From the IMG/VR virus record IMGVR_UViG_3300024433_000049, positions 1 to 24,773 of that record: a stretch of DNA of 24,773 bases, one strand, 5' to 3'. A program made the translations under genes and the position numbers. Below are positions 21,198 to 24,773 of this stretch, in pieces. Source of the DNA: a virus. Under the pieces are notes generated by a model that was not told the DNA's origin, did not search any database, and saw only the letters and a program-made list of their open reading frames with translations. The stretch's first letter is position 1. The number at the start of each line of letters is the position of its first letter.

Positions 21198-23962
21198 TGG
21201 ATGAAAACCTACTAATTCAGCTGCAGCTTTCCGACAGAAGTACGGAAATACTTGATAATGGAGATTTTGAAAATTGGTCAGGTGGTGCGCCCGTTGGGTG
21301 GACGGTAGTCACTTCCGGCGCTTCGACCGTAACGCAAGAAAATACAATACTAAGGCCTGGAACAACAGGCAGTAGCGCGGTAAGGTTAGCGTTTGATGCA
21401 ACCCCTGGGATAGCAGCCATATATCAAGACCGAACGCTCATAAAGGAGACATGGTACTATTTGAAGTTCTGGGTAAAGTATGAAAATTACACAGCAGGGG
21501 AAACTATAAAAATACTAATCCGTGATAGTGGGTCTAATGTTTGGCTAAGGGATAATGGAAACTTTGAAAGCGGTGGTTATGCGATCGTAATCCCAGCATC
21601 AGATCAATGGGTGGCATATGAATTAAAATTTATTACCCATCCTGACTATTCAGATTACCGTTATTTTATCAGTCCATCCGGCAACACGGTTACTTCGGCA
21701 TATGTCATAGTAGATGATGCTGAAATAAAATTAGACACTACTTTTTGCGCTTTTGAACAAACTTCATGGAATGACGCGCAATGGTTGAAAAACATATCAA
21801 GCGCGAATATTAGCCTGCAAAATAATTCTGCATATCGCGGCGACAGAGAGCAGAGCGGCGCAGCGGTCAGGCTAAATGATTTATTAAAACATTTTAGAAG
21901 TATTTTGCAAAACTTTGATACTGGAGCGATAATCGGAGGCGGCGCGATTATCAGAAAATACGATGGTACAAAAATATCAGATTACGTTATGTCCGATATC
22001 GGAAAGCCACCGGAAGAAATTTCGCTAAAACTTGGGGACGGGTATGCTGAATTAGAAAACAATACAACACCACCACAGATTACAGAAGAAGAGTTCCCTT
22101 TTGCGCCGGAAGCAACTTATGAGCATTTCATTAATCACTTTTCAGGTCAATTCCAAATTAATCCCTTAACGCCATCAGTGGCCGGTGAAAAGGATTATCT
22201 CGTAGCACGGAGAATACAGGATAGGGTGGCAAGCACCACGGATGGTAGGTATTTAATCGGCAAATCAATTCAAGATATAATCCCATGGAGTGGCGGTCAG
22301 GACTTTCAATATTGCATTGACTCAGATGGTACTGACAGGACAACAAGTTGCACACTCGTAACCCCAACAGCAAGCGACCCATATCACTATGTTGATTTAG
22401 TAAACACCATTGCGGATGTTGATTACATAAAAGTTCACTTTAAATATCCGATAATTTCCGCCGGGGACATGATTGAAGAAATTGGAGAATTACTATTTAC
22501 AAGTTTTGAATTTGACATAGGTGAAATCTCAGTAATTTTAGGCGCCCGCCATTATAATAAGATTATCGGCGGTGCGCAAGATCACACAGATCCACACTTT
22601 GTTATTGATAAAAATACAAAATATATTGATATTTTAGAACAAATTTGCAAAACATTCAATATGTCATATACTGTAAGCCCGGAAAGGAAAATTTTGTTCA
22701 AGATTTTTGATTATAATGCGCTTTATGATGTTGCCGATACAACAGAATTGCAACCTAATGTAAGCGGTTCTTTTATACCGGTTAACGATAAAGAAGAATA
22801 TTCGGAGTTGACAAATTGCGTCAATATGTCATGGGGATATTTTGATGGTTCAACTTCAAAAAAAATGCCATTTCAAAATTTTGAAAGTCAAAAAAAATGG
22901 AATAATGTCAGAGACGAACCAATTGAATCGCCATTTTTCCCAGCTAATCTATCATTTTCAAAACGATTTGCTTTCCAGACGGCGAAACTGCTAATGATCG
23001 ACAAATTCAACACACAAAAAGAAGTAACATTTGAGTCTATTCCGAGATCAATCGTAGAGGGGCTTTCGCCACTCCACATTCTAAAATTTAGACACGATAA
23101 TTTTAATGACAGCGAATTCCATTATATGCAAATTAGGCGGATTAATTATAGATATCCGGGAGACTTTGCGACGGTTGACTTTATTGATGTTTCTCATATT
23201 GCTGAAATCGATATAAATGGGACATTTCTATTGCAATCAAACGACAAAAGCGGTTCGTTCATATACCTTGACAGATCAGCAAACGGTTTCCAGTTTGTTG
23301 ACAATAACAACAATAGCACAAAGCACGATGATACATTCCCGCTATTCGGCAAATCGTCAATCGTAAACAATGGTTCTACTCCAGATATCAGGACGGGACT
23401 GTTTGGTTTTCTATTTAATCTCAATATATTTGCCGCACTAACCGCGAATGACTTCAGCTCATCACAGCTTTCAATATGGGTTAAATTTGATAATACCGGT
23501 ACAAAAGAGGCAATCGTATCACAATATATTGATGCTAATAATTATTGGGCTTTGTTCAAAACCGCAGCCGATAGCGTGCGCATGTTGGTGGTGAACGGCG
23601 GCATTGTCAGATTGGATATACTTTCTGTAAGCAGTGTAGCGGATGGGAAGTGGCACCATATACAATTTTATAGAACCGATGCACGGGCGGCAATTTATAT
23701 TGATGGGCAACAAGAAGACAATAGTACCGCAGCACTTAATTATACATATAGCACAGAATGGCATGTTATGAATGATGGAAATTCGGCAAATTATATGGAT
23801 GGAAATATTCAAGATTTATATGTTGCGTTAAACAGCTATGTTCTCGAAGATAGAGAAACCGGATGGTTTGATTGCAATCCGGATGCCGGCAATACAGATA
23901 CCTATGTGGTGCCATATGGATTAATGTCTAATTTCTGGCAAAAATATTGGACAGATTTTTAA
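21197..23962 (+). CDS. Large tail hub/tip protein with carbohydrate-binding-like and LamG-like domains
   Basis: The 921-residue product follows the distal tail gene with a one-base overlap, as expected for a tail hub (gp27-like) or tip protein. Residues about 18-180 form an inserted beta domain with the look of a CBM4/9-type module: NGDFENWSGGAPVGWTVV at the start and VIVDDAEIKL at the end. Residues about 185-640 resemble hub proteins, with YIDILEQICKTFNMSYTVSP followed by ILFKIFDYN. Residues about 735-885 form a LamG/concanavalin-like domain, with LSIWVKFDNTG, KWHHIQFYRT and AAIYIDGQQ. Both added domains would contact cell-surface glycans. Domain limits are estimates. No enzymatic motif was seen. 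Confidence 0.7.
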   Translation: MDENLLIQLQLSDRSTEILDNGDFENWSGGAPVGWTVVTSGASTVTQENTILRPGTTGSSAVRLAFDATPGIAAIYQDRTLIKETWYYLKFWVKYENYTAGETIKILIRDSGSNVWLRDNGNFESGGYAIVIPASDQWVAYELKFITHPDYSDYRYFISPSGNTVTSAYVIVDDAEIKLDTTFCAFEQTSWNDAQWLKNISSANISLQNNSAYRGDREQSGAAVRLNDLLKHFRSILQNFDTGAIIGGGAIIRKYDGTKISDYVMSDIGKPPEEISLKLGDGYAELENNTTPPQITEEEFPFAPEATYEHFINHFSGQFQINPLTPSVAGEKDYLVARRIQDRVASTTDGRYLIGKSIQDIIPWSGGQDFQYCIDSDGTDRTTSCTLVTPTASDPYHYVDLVNTIADVDYIKVHFKYPIISAGDMIEEIGELLFTSFEFDIGEISVILGARHYNKIIGGAQDHTDPHFVIDKNTKYIDILEQICKTFNMSYTVSPERKILFKIFDYNALYDVADTTELQPNVSGSFIPVNDKEEYSELTNCVNMSWGYFDGSTSKKMPFQNFESQKKWNNVRDEPIESPFFPANLSFSKRFAFQTAKLLMIDKFNTQKEVTFESIPRSIVEGLSPLHILKFRHDNFNDSEFHYMQIRRINYRYPGDFATVDFIDVSHIAEIDINGTFLLQSNDKSGSFIYLDRSANGFQFVDNNNNSTKHDDTFPLFGKSSIVNNGSTPDIRTGLFGFLFNLNIFAALTANDFSSSQLSIWVKFDNTGTKEAIVSQYIDANNYWALFKTAADSVRMLVVNGGIVRLDILSVSSVADGKWHHIQFYRTDARAAIYIDGQQEDNSTAALNYTYSTEWHVMNDGNSANYMDGNIQDLYVALNSYVLEDRETGWFDCNPDAGNTDTYVVPYGLMSNFWQKYWTDF

Positions 23963-23971
23963 GGAGGAAAT

Positions 23972-24343
23972 ATGAGTACAATTACGAGTAGCGATGGTTC
24001 GCTAACCGATTTGGGCGGCGGGTTGTGGAAAAAAACAACTGCCGGGGTTGAATTTGTAACACTTTCCCTAAAGTATACAAAAGTCAATTCAACAAGTGTA
24101 ACAATAAACGCCTTGAGAGTTCCGCACACAGGCCCAACAAAAAAGGTATATATCGGTATCAGGGAAAATGATGGAAAGGTTCCGGAATGGCAGTGCTACA
24201 GGGATGAAAGCACTTCCGAGGATGGAATAACCATCGTTGTTGGGTGCAGCAAGTCCGACATTGCTGTGATATTTAAGGTCACAGTAAGCGGAACGGATGA
24301 CGCCGTGATCGATTTGGGTGCCACGATAAATTCGGGGGTGTAA
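23972..24343 (+). CDS. Hypothetical tail-tip protein, 123 residues
   Basis: A beta-rich, Thr/Ser-rich small protein with no recognised family (SSDGSLTDLGGGLWKKTTAG, then SVTINALRVPHTG). AAGGAGG stands six bases before the ATG. Its place between the hub gene and the next tail gene suggests a virion component at the tail tip. This is inference from position only. Confidence 0.55.
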   Translation: MSTITSSDGSLTDLGGGLWKKTTAGVEFVTLSLKYTKVNSTSVTINALRVPHTGPTKKVYIGIRENDGKVPEWQCYRDESTSEDGITIVVGCSKSDIAVIFKVTVSGTDDAVIDLGATINSGV

Positions 24344-24344
24344 T

Positions 24345-24773
24345 ATGTCATTACTTGAAACATTTAATAGTGATCCGGGAACATCTGAGATAGAAACAAA
24401 AGTCGATGGCATACAGGCTGACATAACCACAATCGACAACAAGGTTGATATTATTACGGACGAAGTGACGGAGGTGGAAACTCACCTGCATTCATACGGA
24501 AAAAAATTCGAGGTAGCCGCAGTAGCTAATGGCGAGATACATGTTGCGGATAGAATTGGCGATGGCAGTGGTAGCTTTCAGGTAGATGCCGGGAATGATG
24601 ATTGGGGCGCCTGGGTTCAGCTATTTGGTAGTTCGGACACCCCAGCGGTCGCTGGGAAAACATTTTATGACTTGCACGTCATCCAGGTAGAAAGCACCGA
24701 AAGGGCAGCAACATATTTTATCCAGATAGGTTTCGGCGCTACGGGAGCAGCAGCACTGACAGCTAATACCTAC
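24345..24773 (+). CDS. Tail-associated structural protein, 3' end outside window
   Basis: The first 143 residues are visible. Residues 1-50 are helical with a repeat-like pattern (VDGIQADITTIDNKVDIITD) that suggests a trimeric coiled coil, as in tail fibre or receptor-binding stalks. From residue about 55 a beta domain follows (KKFEVAAVANGEIHVADRIG, then DDWGAWVQLFGSSDTP). GGGGG precedes the ATG. A receptor-binding or fibre protein is the best guess, but the end is missing. Confidence 0.6.
   Translation, partial: MSLLETFNSDPGTSEIETKVDGIQADITTIDNKVDIITDEVTEVETHLHSYGKKFEVAAVANGEIHVADRIGDGSGSFQVDAGNDDWGAWVQLFGSSDTPAVAGKTFYDLHVIQVESTERAATYFIQIGFGATGAAALTANTY

Noticed and set aside
1-24773. CRISPR arrays, insertion sequences, attachment sites, rRNA or tRNA genes
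   Set aside because: No regularly spaced repeats, transposase or integrase genes, terminal inverted repeats or RNA gene patterns were found on reading either strand. Weak attachment sites cannot be excluded by eye.

Overview
The window is the structural (virion) half of a tailed double-stranded DNA bacteriophage or prophage. It enters inside the large terminase gene and leaves inside a tail or receptor-binding gene. The head genes look like those of Mu-type phages: portal, MuF-like minor head protein, protease/scaffold, gpT-like capsid, gp36, gpG and gp37 homologues, in nearly Mu order. The tail genes are of the long flexible (siphovirus) kind: tail tube, a frameshifted tail-assembly chaperone pair, a 1052-residue tape measure, then distal tail and hub proteins. 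No sheath or Mu-like baseplate gene is seen, so a Mu-like head on a siphovirus tail is the best reading. No integrase, transposase, tRNA, IS element or CRISPR array was recognised. The host cannot be named: the DNA is moderately AT-rich, most genes carry strong AAGGAG-type ribosome binding sites, and ATG starts dominate with some GTG.

Layout. 1-2160: terminase C-terminus and portal. 2200-6081: a rightward run of about a dozen small accessory genes with their own promoter, including an HTH protein, a SPOUT-type RNA methyltransferase, a DnaQ-like exonuclease, two zinc-ribbon proteins and a small membrane protein. 6074-7824: MuF-like head protein and small genes, one possibly broken. 7800-10002: a leftward cassette of six small genes with its own promoter. 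10003-10142: a divergent control region. 10143-13326: leader peptide, protease/scaffold with an internal scaffold start, decoration protein and major capsid. 13337-15470: connector and head-completion genes. 15471-24773: tail genes.

Two regulatory features stand out. First, four promoters (ahead of the portal, the HTH operon, the leftward cassette and the protease operon) place an ATG only 5-6 bases after the -10 box, so their transcripts should start at or next to the start codon (leaderless). In three of four the leaderless ORF is a tiny peptide overlapping or just ahead of the next gene. Two of these promoters share a 25-base block (22 identical) made of a perfect GTTAAA-N-TTTAAC palindrome plus the -35 box, at identical spacing 9.3 kb apart, which suggests one phage regulator controls both. 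Second, the tail chaperone gene ends in a classic A AAA AAC slippery heptamer followed 7 bases later by a 13-bp stem, joining it to a downstream ORF with no good start of its own.

The head genes build and package the capsid, the gp36/gpG/gp37 group completes the head-tail joint, the tube, chaperone and tape-measure genes build the tail, and the last genes form the adsorption tip, which carries carbohydrate-binding-like and LamG-like domains. The small accessory genes between the structural blocks are mostly unrecognised.
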